Source of the DNA: Thermoproteota archaeon
GTDB lineage: Archaea; Thermoproteota; Methanomethylicia; Methanomethylicales; Methanomethylicaceae
DNA length: 9,840 bases
NCBI GenBank assembly: GCA_030055545.1
Contig: JASFYK010000030.1
Span: forward strand, 1-9,840
Reading direction: 5' to 3'
Made by a program: the position numbers and the translations under genes
Part shown: positions 1 through 6,077 of the stretch, in pieces
Layout of the letters: each line of letters starts with the position of its first letter
Position numbering within the stretch: the stretch's first letter is position 1
Notes under the pieces: generated by a model
Database searches by the model: none
What the model was told of the DNA's origin: nothing
What the model saw: only the letters and a program-made list of their open reading frames with translations

Positions 1-393
1 GTCAGCTGAAACTTCCATAATCGGCTTCGGCAGCTGTATGAGAAGCCTTTTGCCCTTGTCGAAAAGCTCCACCCTTGTGTCATCACCATCAGAAATCCTT
101 ACGAAGCTCTCGACGCGATCGCGTATCCTTTCGGCCCTATCCAGAATTGCGATATCTGGAATGGCATAGTGAGGCAATCTGCAGTATTCCCCGCCGAGCT
201 CTCCGGTGCGAAGCGATTTCTGGACTTTGTCGAGGTCGATCACAACTGTCCGCTTCATCTCGTATAGCATATTCGCTATAGCGTGGTTTCTCGAGGGATC
301 CAGGCCTTCGACGGGGACTTTTTCCGCTACCAATTTCCCACAATCATTGTAGATGTCAACACATTCTGATTCGAGCGTATTGCGATTGACCAT
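1..393 (-). CDS. mcrB: Methyl-coenzyme M reductase beta subunit, 5' part (runs off the window)
   Basis: This is the N-terminal 131 residues of an McrB homologue; the frame stays open to base 1. McrB forms the F430-containing hexamer with McrA and McrG and lines the active-site channel. Visible family features, judged against McrB sequences as remembered, are an early 'VDIYNDCGKLV' strand (compare VDLYDDRGKLL), 'VPVEGLDPSRNHAI' (compare VPLEALSPLRNPAI), 'KRTVVIDLD', 'RTGELGGEYC' and 'DGDDTRVELFDKGKRLLIQ' (compare EGDDTNVELLGGGKRLLVQ). Typical McrB is about 440 residues, so roughly 70% is missing, including the active-site Tyr region. The ATG start follows a perfect GGTGAT Shine-Dalgarno (398-403) with a 4-base gap. 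The gene begins 9 bases after the mcrA stop and is in the same frame as mcrA. Family assignment is confident; activity cannot be judged from this fragment. Confidence 0.9.
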   Translation of the reverse strand, partial: MVNRNTLESECVDIYNDCGKLVAEKVPVEGLDPSRNHAIANMLYEMKRTVVIDLDKVQKSLRTGELGGEYCRLPHYAIPDIAILDRAERIRDRVESFVRISDGDDTRVELFDKGKRLLIQLPKPIMEVSAD

Positions 394-397
394 CGGG

Positions 398-403
398 ATC
401 ACC
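398..403 (-). promoter_or_regulatory. Shine-Dalgarno GGTGAT for mcrB
   Basis: GGTGAT is a full match to the archaeal 16S 3'-end complement, 4 bases upstream of the mcrB ATG. Its first G is the last base of the mcrA TAG stop. It supports independent (coupled) initiation of mcrB rather than dependence on readthrough of the mcrA stop. Confidence 0.6.
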
Positions 404-2091
404 TAGTGCGGAGGTATAACGGGGTCACGCTCCCCCTCAGGCATGAATTCGCGCAGCGCGCCTTTGACGAGCGTCTTCCTTATGTTTCCAAAGTCGAAGC
501 CAGCAAGATTCTCTGAGAAGGCAATCTTCACGAGCGGGTTGCAGGCATATGCGCCTCCTCGAGCGATGTAAGCCCCGGCTATTGCGGACGGGAATGTGGT
601 CAGGTTTGCGACCACATTGTAGTCAGGGTAGCTCGCATTGCGCATCTCCATAACTTGAGCCTGGTCCGTCAGCAATGTCCAATCGTTAGCTTGACCTTGG
701 TTGTGGAATTGATCCTGGGCGAAGAAGCCAAGCCTGCCAGTCCGCTCCTTCCTTATCATCTGGCTCAGGTGAGCGGCCTCCACGCCTATCATCGGATGAC
801 CGGATGCCAGGCCTCCGGCTATCGCAGTAGAGTAGGCCATTACCCTTGACCTGAGCGACCCGCCGAAGAGCATTTCGCAGACCAACGGCGAGGAGTCGTA
901 GATGTCCTGGCAGTACTTCGATCCCGCCTTGGCCACCTCCTCTATGGTAGAAATGGTCCAAGGAGCCTTTCCGTAGCCGCCATACTTCTCGACAACCCAG
1001 CCTGCCATGTGCTCCACAATGCTGTCAAAGACTTCATTACTAATGAGGAAGAGGACCCTGATCGGGGCTCCAAGCCCCCCTGAGAGCATCTGCTGGAGCC
1101 AGCCTGCATCAAGAAGTATCGAGGATATCTCTGCTACATCAAGTAGGTATTTCACAGGATCGTCAGGGTAGACCCTGTCAGTCTGGACTATGTCGCAGAT
1201 GTATCCGAACGGGATGCCGCCGGGGGAATTCTCTCCCCTACCGTATCGCACTGCGATGGTGTCGCCTATACCTATTATCGTGCGGTGCCTTAGTGTGTAA
1301 ACCAGAGTGTTAATCGCAGTCTCCCCAGAGATGCCGTAAACGTTGGCAAAAGCGGAGAGGCAGGTCGTGGCAACCCAGCGCTTTGTCATGGCCGACCCGT
1401 AGTTCCTCACCGCGATCGTGGGTATCCTTGCCAAAGCGAATATCTTGTCGCCAATCGCTTTCTTCAGAATGTCTGCCTTCTCCTGAGGGAAAAGGCGGTT
1501 GATGTCCAAGACTATCCGCTTGTCGAGTAGATCCGCAACCTTGTCGTCGCCGCTGAAGAGCTTGACATAACCGTCCCTGACCAGGAGCGGGTTTATCTCG
1601 AACATGTGCTCTTGCACTGCCGCCGCGCCCCCTATCGTGTGGTTCCATACCTCCATAACCCGGTTGAGCGTCTCAGGGGTGACGGCCTTCCCGAGCCTCT
1701 TCTGCAGTATCTCGTGAGCGGGAGTCAAATCCATTATGGCAGTCCTGGCAATGTCATCGAAAAGCTGCATGATCGCGGCGTTGTTGCATATGTGCATATC
1801 CTCCCCTTCGACAACGACTTTTTCCTTGCTTATCTCGTACGGGGCGATCTTTCTCTGCCCGAGCGGGATACCTAGTTCAGGGTTGTATCTCGGGATCCCA
1901 AGCTCACTCTCGAGTTTCCTTGCGTAATCGTAGAACTCCCTTTTCCTTTTGGATTGCCGCCAGGCCCCATATCTGTAGAAGGCCGTCCGGCGATTCTTGT
2001 CTGACTCCTTGAATACTTTTTCAAGGGACTTTACATAGTCCGGAATTGCTTCATCTTTTCTTTCCTTGTCCTTAACCAAAACGCTCACCAA
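403..2091 (-). CDS. mcrA: Divergent methyl/alkyl-coenzyme M reductase alpha subunit
   Basis: A full-length (562 aa) McrA homologue; in the known family this subunit binds F430, CoM and CoB and makes or activates methane or alkanes. Recognisable blocks in order: 'PELGIPLGQRKIAPY' (71-85), 'AVQEHMFEINPLLV' (158-171), 'GDDKVADLLDKR', 'RYGRGENSPGGIPFG' (282-296), 'SGGLG' (337-341), 'RLGFFAQDQ' (453-461) and 'CNPLVKIAF...GALREF..EGERD' at the C-terminus. Against remembered M. marburgensis numbering, Gln147 (F430 ligand) is kept as Q160, His257 as H269, Arg270 as R282 and Phe443 as F456. Altered positions are thioglycine 445 to A458, methyl-Arg271 to Y283, methyl-Gln400 to L413, methyl-Cys452 to Q465, Phe330 to A342 and Tyr333 to R345. 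The start is uncertain: TTG 2091, GTG 2088, or TTG 2079, which has GGTGAG 4 bases upstream. It overlaps the zinc-ribbon gene. The family is certain; substrate and activity are unknown. Confidence 0.93.
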   Translation of the reverse strand: MVSVLVKDKERKDEAIPDYVKSLEKVFKESDKNRRTAFYRYGAWRQSKRKREFYDYARKLESELGIPRYNPELGIPLGQRKIAPYEISKEKVVVEGEDMHICNNAAIMQLFDDIARTAIMDLTPAHEILQKRLGKAVTPETLNRVMEVWNHTIGGAAAVQEHMFEINPLLVRDGYVKLFSGDDKVADLLDKRIVLDINRLFPQEKADILKKAIGDKIFALARIPTIAVRNYGSAMTKRWVATTCLSAFANVYGISGETAINTLVYTLRHRTIIGIGDTIAVRYGRGENSPGGIPFGYICDIVQTDRVYPDDPVKYLLDVAEISSILLDAGWLQQMLSGGLGAPIRVLFLISNEVFDSIVEHMAGWVVEKYGGYGKAPWTISTIEEVAKAGSKYCQDIYDSSPLVCEMLFGGSLRSRVMAYSTAIAGGLASGHPMIGVEAAHLSQMIRKERTGRLGFFAQDQFHNQGQANDWTLLTDQAQVMEMRNASYPDYNVVANLTTFPSAIAGAYIARGGAYACNPLVKIAFSENLAGFDFGNIRKTLVKGALREFMPEGERDPVIPPH

Positions 2092-2362
2092 AATTCTTCA
2101 TGTCTTTTCTGATGAAAGAGGAAAGTCTCCTAGTGAAAATCGCATCTCCGACGTCTGACTTTCCATGATCCAGCCTGAACTCGAAATCGCACCTTGGGCA
2201 CCGGAGGTTGGGGCAATTAAACACGGCCTCCCTGCAGCCAACGCATGCAATGCCTCTAGACTGGAAAATAGAGAACCTGTAGTGGCAGTGCGGGCACTCG
2301 TAAATCTCTGCCGTTGCTTTGGACACGTCCCTTACCAAAGCCTCCTCCCAAGGTTCCGTCAT
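2072..2362 (-). CDS. Small Cys-rich zinc-ribbon protein encoded between methyltransferase and mcrA
   Basis: This 96-residue soluble protein has seven cysteines in a compact core: CPHC (23-26), CVGC (40-43), C50 and CPRC (55-58). They are followed by 'DFEF' and a basic C-terminal tail (78-96). The pattern C-x2-C ... C-x2-C ... C-x4-C-x2-C with aromatic 'YxF/FEF' after each knuckle suggests a double-knuckle metal-binding ribbon, similar in layout to stand-alone ribbons seen near FeoA in other prokaryotes (memory only). The start ATG has AGGTGT about 9 bases upstream. Its 3' end overlaps the mcrA start, so translation is probably coupled. The position in the operon suggests a role linked to the reductase or its methyl supply, such as metal or redox handling or assembly, but that is inference. 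The exact family is not recognised. Confidence 0.8.
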   Translation of the reverse strand: MTEPWEEALVRDVSKATAEIYECPHCHYRFSIFQSRGIACVGCREAVFNCPNLRCPRCDFEFRLDHGKSDVGDAIFTRRLSSFIRKDMKNFGERFG

Positions 2363-2379
2363 AAATCTTTACACCTTTG

Positions 2380-2392
2380 AAAAAATAAAAAA
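2380..2392 (-). terminator. Oligo-T tract between methyltransferase and zinc-ribbon genes
   Basis: On the minus strand the spacer after the methyltransferase stop reads TTTTTTATTTTTT. Archaeal RNA polymerase can terminate at such U-rich runs without a hairpin. No obvious new promoter follows before the next start 34 bases downstream of the stop. The tract may therefore act as partial termination, lowering zinc-ribbon/mcr expression relative to the methyltransferase genes, or simply be an AT-rich spacer. Confidence 0.35.
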
Positions 2393-2396
2393 TGTG

Positions 2397-3482
2397 TTAT
2401 TTAGGTCGGTATTTCTTCGCGGATATTACGAAGGCTTCGATGTTCTCAAGTGGCGTTGCAGGCGGTATGCAGCAGTCAGCAACATGAACATACTTTCCGC
2501 CTGGGTAGCACACGTCTAGAAGGCGTTTAACTTCTGCTTCGATCTCGCTAGGGGACCAGAACGCCAGCTGATCCGAGGCTCGGAATGTGCCGCCGACTGC
2601 CACCCGCGGAGAGAATTCTGCGAAGAACTTCTTCTTCTGTGCCATAGTCTCTGCATCCTTGTAGTATCCCCAGACAAGAGTTGGCATCTCATCCAATCCG
2701 AATTTGGCCATCTCGTCGACGACAAGATCAGCGCTTGGACCGGAGCAGATGTGGCGGGCATAGCTGAGGAAGCCCATCTTTTTTGCTGCCTGCAGGTACT
2801 GCCTCTCGTACGGGACGCAGAACTGCCTGAAGTGCTCGGGGCTGAGGACCGTCTCGCTGCCCGCCCCTGAAGCGAAGCCAGTAGCCCCAGCGGACTGCCA
2901 GCCTTCGATTATATTTATGCATGCCTCCGTCGCAAATTTTACAACATCGTGGGCGAACCAAGGCCGGCGCATGATGTCGAAGGAGATGTCCCAGAGGCCC
3001 CTTATCCTGGCGCCTACAGAGAATGGCCCAACCGTCCCAGCGCCTATAGGATAATGATTTCCGAAATCGCGGACCACTTTCCTGAGAGCGTTGTAGATGC
3101 ACGGAAGGTCGCCATCAACCCTCGGGTCGGGTATGTGTACCCTATCCAGATCCTCGGGTGATTTTATTACATAATCCACAGGCGCCGGCAACTGATCTTT
3201 GAAGTATTTGTCCTTAGTGCCTATCGCCACAGCCTCAACGGTTGTGTAGGTAGTTACAGAGATCATGTCTGGCTTGAATTTTTCGGTTATTGCCTTGATC
3301 CCTTTGTGAAGCAGCACCCCGCTCTTGTCTCTCACCACATCAGCCACTGTCACTTGCGGCAGACCTAGACCCGTTTCTTTGCGGCCGAGCCACCCTATGC
3401 ACACCCTGTCGGTCGGTTCGCCTCTGAAAGTCGCGGAAACCCGATCGAATGTGCTCATTTCCTCCTTCGGAAAGTCGGACAT
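2397..3482 (-). CDS. URO-D/MtaA-type corrinoid:CoM methyltransferase
   Basis: A 361-residue member of the uroporphyrinogen-decarboxylase superfamily (COG0407), which includes MtaA/MtbA methylcobamide:CoM methyltransferases. It begins with the family motif 'STFDRVSATFRGEPTDRV' (10-27). The zinc site that binds and activates the thiol is visible as H244-x-C246 ('RHICSG') and C337 ('ADCCIPPATPLENI'). These ligands are expected of methyltransferases and not of heme-pathway decarboxylases. The start ATG is one base after the stop of the corrinoid gene and has a strong GGAGGAG site inside that gene's end. Pairing with a corrinoid protein upstream and mcrA downstream suggests it moves the corrinoid-bound methyl (or larger alkyl) group to CoM for this reductase. 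Some URO-D relatives instead demethylate the primary substrate, so the direction of transfer is not proven. Confidence 0.88.
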   Translation of the reverse strand: MSDFPKEEMSTFDRVSATFRGEPTDRVCIGWLGRKETGLGLPQVTVADVVRDKSGVLLHKGIKAITEKFKPDMISVTTYTTVEAVAIGTKDKYFKDQLPAPVDYVIKSPEDLDRVHIPDPRVDGDLPCIYNALRKVVRDFGNHYPIGAGTVGPFSVGARIRGLWDISFDIMRRPWFAHDVVKFATEACINIIEGWQSAGATGFASGAGSETVLSPEHFRQFCVPYERQYLQAAKKMGFLSYARHICSGPSADLVVDEMAKFGLDEMPTLVWGYYKDAETMAQKKKFFAEFSPRVAVGGTFRASDQLAFWSPSEIEAEVKRLLDVCYPGGKYVHVADCCIPPATPLENIEAFVISAKKYRPK

Positions 3483-3483
3483 T

Positions 3484-4179
3484 TCAGGCTCCTCCTTTAT
3501 TTATGAAATCATGTATTTTGTTTACAGCATCTATTGCGTCCTTTGCATACATTATTTTCAGCTCCTCAGCCAGTGCTGGGCTGGTCGCGTAACCTCCTAT
3601 TATGAAATGTGTCCGGTCGCCTCTAACCTGCCTCACTCTCTCTACCGTCTTCCTGAGCGACATGAGACCAGGAGAAACTAGTGCAGACATTCCCACGATA
3701 TCAGCATCGTGCTCCTGTGCCTTTGCAGCGAAGAGGTCGGGAGGGATGTCCACGCCCAGATCGAATACATCGTGCCCTGAGACTTCAAGCATCGTCTTCA
3801 CGAGGTTCTTGCCTATATTGTGGATGTCGCCCTCAACGGTTCCTATAACTATTCTTAGGGGTTTGCCTTTTTTGGGCTCGGACTTGAGCTTTGGCTCAAT
3901 CAAAGCCAATCCTTTTTTGAAAGCGTCGATAGTCACAACGAGCTCGGGCAGAAACGCCTCCTTGTTTGAAAGCTGCTCGCCCACATGTAAAACACCAGCT
4001 GAAAGCAATTCAAAGATCTTTCTAGCACCCGTGCCCATCTCCAAGAGTTTATTGACTGTTTGCTCGGTCGCTTTCACATCGCCCTTGATTACACTCTGCT
4101 TCAGAACTTCGGCTAGTCGGGTCTCTTCTGTTGCTCCCAAGACAGACCACCAATCATATCTATCAAGTTGCTCAAACAT
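3484..4179 (-). CDS. Corrinoid (B12-binding) methyl-carrier protein, MtaC/MtbC-type
   Basis: A 231-residue two-domain corrinoid protein, first gene of the mcr-containing operon. Residues about 20-100 form the helical B12-binding cap ('GARKIFELL', 'LSNKEAFLPELV'). Residues about 108-228 form the Rossmann-like B12 domain. The lower-ligand motif D118-x-H120-x2-G123 ('EGDIHNIGKNLV') supplies the cobalt-ligating His, followed by 'GMSAL' (163-167) and 'IIGG' (193-196). It carries the methyl group between a substrate methyltransferase and the CoM methyltransferase. An N-terminal extension of about 20 residues ('MFEQLDRYDWWSVLG') is absent from the second corrinoid protein in the window. The ATG has no Shine-Dalgarno and an AT-rich box about 20 bases upstream, so a leaderless or very short-leader mRNA is likely. 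The substrate is not deducible. Confidence 0.92.
   Translation of the reverse strand: MFEQLDRYDWWSVLGATEETRLAEVLKQSVIKGDVKATEQTVNKLLEMGTGARKIFELLSAGVLHVGEQLSNKEAFLPELVVTIDAFKKGLALIEPKLKSEPKKGKPLRIVIGTVEGDIHNIGKNLVKTMLEVSGHDVFDLGVDIPPDLFAAKAQEHDADIVGMSALVSPGLMSLRKTVERVRQVRGDRTHFIIGGYATSPALAEELKIMYAKDAIDAVNKIHDFINKGGA
3489..3495 (-). promoter_or_regulatory. Strong Shine-Dalgarno GGAGGAG for the mcr-operon methyltransferase
   Basis: GGAGGAG lies 6 bases before the methyltransferase ATG at 3482 and inside the last codons of the corrinoid gene. It fixes the start and implies coupled translation of carrier and methyltransferase in similar amounts. Confidence 0.7.
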
Positions 4180-4195
4180 TATTTAAAGTTTGGCA

Positions 4196-4205
4196 ATTTT
4201 AATTT
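4196..4205 (-). promoter_or_regulatory. Probable TATA box for the corrinoid-methyltransferase-mcrAB operon
   Basis: The minus strand reads AAATTAAAAT centred about 21 bases before the corrinoid ATG at 4179. There is no Shine-Dalgarno between it and the ATG. This is close to the spacing expected for a leaderless archaeal transcript. Since no better promoter is seen further down, it may also drive mcrA and mcrB. Assigned by inspection only; the region is AT-rich throughout, so alternatives exist. Confidence 0.45.
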
Positions 4206-4236
4206 ACCTATGTGATCCCAATCATCTTTTGTGTAC

Positions 4237-4260
4237 TTTGTAATATTTTGTAATGCATTA
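4237..4260. promoter_or_regulatory. Candidate operator: phased direct repeats plus a perfect palindrome
   Basis: In the 191-bp spacer between the two divergent methyl-transfer operons, TTTGTAAT occurs at 4237-4244 and again at 4247-4254, exactly one helical turn apart. The second copy runs into the perfect 10-bp palindrome TAATGCATTA (4251-4260). The site lies between the two TATA-like boxes, so a bound regulator could influence both operons. AT-rich spacer sequence makes short repeats likely by chance, so this is tentative. Confidence 0.35.
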
Positions 4261-4331
4261 ACTTAATTTAATCGCCAGGTATCCTGTATTTGACATATAT
4301 AGCTAATCAAAAAATAAGGATCAATAACCTT

Positions 4332-4339
4332 TTTAAAAT
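4332..4339 (+). promoter_or_regulatory. Probable TATA box for the plus-strand methyltransferase operon
   Basis: TTTAAAAT lies about 36 bases before the ATG at 4371, predicting a transcript start near 4361 and a leader of about 10 bases. It also argues against a translation start at the in-frame TTG at 4290, which lies upstream of this box. A second TATA-like stretch (CATATATA, 4294-4301) is a weaker alternative. Confidence 0.45.
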
Positions 4340-4370
4340 TATCACATACAAATATCAGCTGGCGAGAAAA

Positions 4371-5417
4371 ATGTCTAAGAAAGAAGAAATGACACCGTAC
4401 GAGAGGCTGATGGCTGCCTTTGAGTTGAAAAAGCCCGACAGAGTCCCAGTGACCCCATTCGTCCGAGAATGGTGCGTTAGACAGGCAGGGTACAAGTTCT
4501 CCGAGGTGATGAACAACACGGAGAAGTACGTGTACTCCCAGTTGTATTCGATAAGGAAATATGGCTACGACATGGTTCTTGATTTGCTGGCGGTGCATGC
4601 CGAATCTGAGGCGATGGGAAGCGTGTTGAAAATTCCGGACGACTCGCCTCCCTCGGTCGACATCCCAGCAGTAAACGACTACTCAAAGGATCTTCCTAAA
4701 ATCAGGATACCTCATCCGAGGAGAGACGGGCGGCTGCCGCTTATCTTGAAAGGGACTGAGAGGCTAAAGGAGGCTGTTGGTGGCACGATTCCTGTGATGG
4801 GATATGTCCAGGCCTGTTGGAGGCACACTTGCATGATGAGGGGGACTGAGAGGGCACTACTTGACATGAAGAAGAATCCAGACGCCCTCAAGGAACTGCT
4901 GGACATAGCCACTGAGAGCTGCATAGTCTATGGCGAGGCGGTGGTTGAGGCTGGTGCGGACCTGATCTGGGTATCGGATCCGACATCCTCGGGGGATATG
5001 ATCTCGAAGAAGGCTTTCGAGGAGTTTGTGTACCCATTCCTTCGCAGGCAGATAAGGGCATTCAAACGCATGGGAACCAAGGTCTTCCTGCACATTTGCG
5101 GGAATGTGAACGACAGGCTGGAAACTATGGCGAATACTGGTGCAGATGCAATTAGCGTGGACGAGAAAGTGGATCTCGCAAGAGCCAAAGACCTCATCGG
5201 AAAGAGAGTTTGCATCATGGGCAACATCAGCCCTGGCGTAACACTCCTCCAGAAGACGCCGCAGGATGTTGAGCAAGAGTGCAAGGTTGCTCTTGAGAAG
5301 GCGATGGAAGGAGGAGGGTTTGTTCTTGCCTCGGGCTGCATAATACCAGCAGCAGTCCCGGGAGAAAACATTGCAGCAATGGTTAATTCAGTTAAGAAAT
5401 ATGGTGTCTATCAATAG
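4371..5417 (+). CDS. Second URO-D/MtaA-type corrinoid methyltransferase
   Basis: A 348-residue URO-D superfamily methyltransferase, clearly diverged from the one at 2397-3482 rather than a recent copy. It opens with 'TPYERLMAAFELKKPDRVPV' (8-27). The zinc-thiolate site is H241-x-C243 ('LHICGN') with C323 ('SGCIIPAAVPGENI'); 'GADLIWVSDPTSSGDMISKK' (195-214) is also a typical family segment. The start at ATG 4371 is preferred because it begins at the conserved N-terminus and follows a TATA-like box; an in-frame TTG at 4290 would add 27 residues unlike the family. Eleven bases separate its TAG stop from the corrinoid gene start. It probably exchanges methyl groups between that corrinoid protein and CoM, or removes methyl from a primary substrate. 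Sequence alone does not separate these roles. Confidence 0.88.
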   Translation: MSKKEEMTPYERLMAAFELKKPDRVPVTPFVREWCVRQAGYKFSEVMNNTEKYVYSQLYSIRKYGYDMVLDLLAVHAESEAMGSVLKIPDDSPPSVDIPAVNDYSKDLPKIRIPHPRRDGRLPLILKGTERLKEAVGGTIPVMGYVQACWRHTCMMRGTERALLDMKKNPDALKELLDIATESCIVYGEAVVEAGADLIWVSDPTSSGDMISKKAFEEFVYPFLRRQIRAFKRMGTKVFLHICGNVNDRLETMANTGADAISVDEKVDLARAKDLIGKRVCIMGNISPGVTLLQKTPQDVEQECKVALEKAMEGGGFVLASGCIIPAAVPGENIAAMVNSVKKYGVYQ

Positions 5418-5422
5418 AGGTG
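5418..5422 (+). promoter_or_regulatory. Shine-Dalgarno AGGTG deciding the corrinoid protein start
   Basis: AGGTG lies 6 bases before ATG 5429, directly after the upstream TAG stop. It overlaps an in-frame GTG at 5420 that would add three residues. The spacing favours ATG 5429 as the start. Confidence 0.6.
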
Positions 5423-5428
5423 TCAAGA

Positions 5429-6076
5429 ATGTCAGAAAAAAGAGAATTGTTCGAAAAACTAGCCAAATCCGTTGTCGATGGAGACGAAGAAGGCGCAAGG
5501 CAGTTAGCAGAGGAAGTCGTGAAGAGGAATATCGATGCTTACGAAGCGATAATGGAAGGGCTAGCGGTAGGGATGAACAAGGTGAGCGAGCTCTACGAGA
5601 AGGGGGAGTATTATGTCCCAGAGGTCCTTCTATCTGCAAGTGCCATGAATGTAGCCGTTGAGATTCTGAAGCCGCACATAAAGATAGACAAAACCGCAAA
5701 GCCGATCGCAGTGGTGCTCGGAGTTGTCGAGGGGGATATCCACGACATCGGGAAGAACCTTGTGAAGATCATGCTGGACGCCGCGGGCTACAAAGTGATA
5801 GATCTCGGGAAGGATGTTCCAATCGGGGAGTTCGTCAAGGCCGCGAGGGACAACGGCGCAGAGGTGATTGGAATGTCTGCCCTCATGACCACAACAATGC
5901 CTGGCATGAAGAAAGTCGTCGATCAGCTCGTTGCGTCAAATTATAGAGACAAGGTCAAGGTGATGATCGGAGGTGCTCCAACAACCATGGAGTACGCGAA
6001 GTCTATAGGGGCTGACATGTGGGGCAAGGATGCCTCATCGGCGGTGGGCATAGTCAAGAGCCTAACCGCACGCTAA
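5429..6076 (+). CDS. Second corrinoid (B12-binding) methyl-carrier protein
   Basis: A 215-residue corrinoid protein with the usual two domains. The helical cap spans about 1-85 ('DAYEAIMEGLAVGMNKVSEL', 'YYVPEVLLSA'). The B12 domain spans about 92-212 with D103-x-H105-x2-G108 ('EGDIHDIGKNLV'), 'GMSAL' (148-152), 'MIGGAP' (179-184) and 'IGADMWGKDASSAV'. H105 should be the lower cobalt ligand. It is a closer match to the usual MtaC/MtbC/MttC length and C-terminus than the first corrinoid protein. It is co-transcribed with the methyltransferase just upstream and presumably is its partner. No reductive activator (RamA-type) is found in the window, so reactivation of oxidised cobalt must be encoded elsewhere. 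The methyl donor is unknown. Confidence 0.92.
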   Translation: MSEKRELFEKLAKSVVDGDEEGARQLAEEVVKRNIDAYEAIMEGLAVGMNKVSELYEKGEYYVPEVLLSASAMNVAVEILKPHIKIDKTAKPIAVVLGVVEGDIHDIGKNLVKIMLDAAGYKVIDLGKDVPIGEFVKAARDNGAEVIGMSALMTTTMPGMKKVVDQLVASNYRDKVKVMIGGAPTTMEYAKSIGADMWGKDASSAVGIVKSLTAR

Positions 6077-6077
6077 A

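Noticed and set aside
1310..1648. Minus-strand open frame in a second frame within mcrA
   Set aside because: Fully inside mcrA, Arg/Gly-rich, no motif; a consequence of GC-biased codons.
3602..4186. Open frame of 194 codons on the plus strand opposite the first corrinoid gene
   Set aside because: The minus strand encodes a full corrinoid protein with its DxHxxG motif; the antisense product is Ser/Pro-rich without domains.
4290..4370. In-frame TTG start at 4290 for the second methyltransferase
   Set aside because: The extra 27 residues do not resemble the family and the likely TATA box lies downstream of this codon.
4857..5371. Minus-strand open frames opposite the second methyltransferase
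   Set aside because: Shadows of a clear URO-D methyltransferase; no motifs and no ribosome sites.
2397..5417. Considered true uroporphyrinogen decarboxylases (heme pathway) for the two URO-D genes
   Set aside because: Both have the H-x-C...C zinc-thiolate ligands and sit beside corrinoid proteins, the hallmark of methyltransferases.
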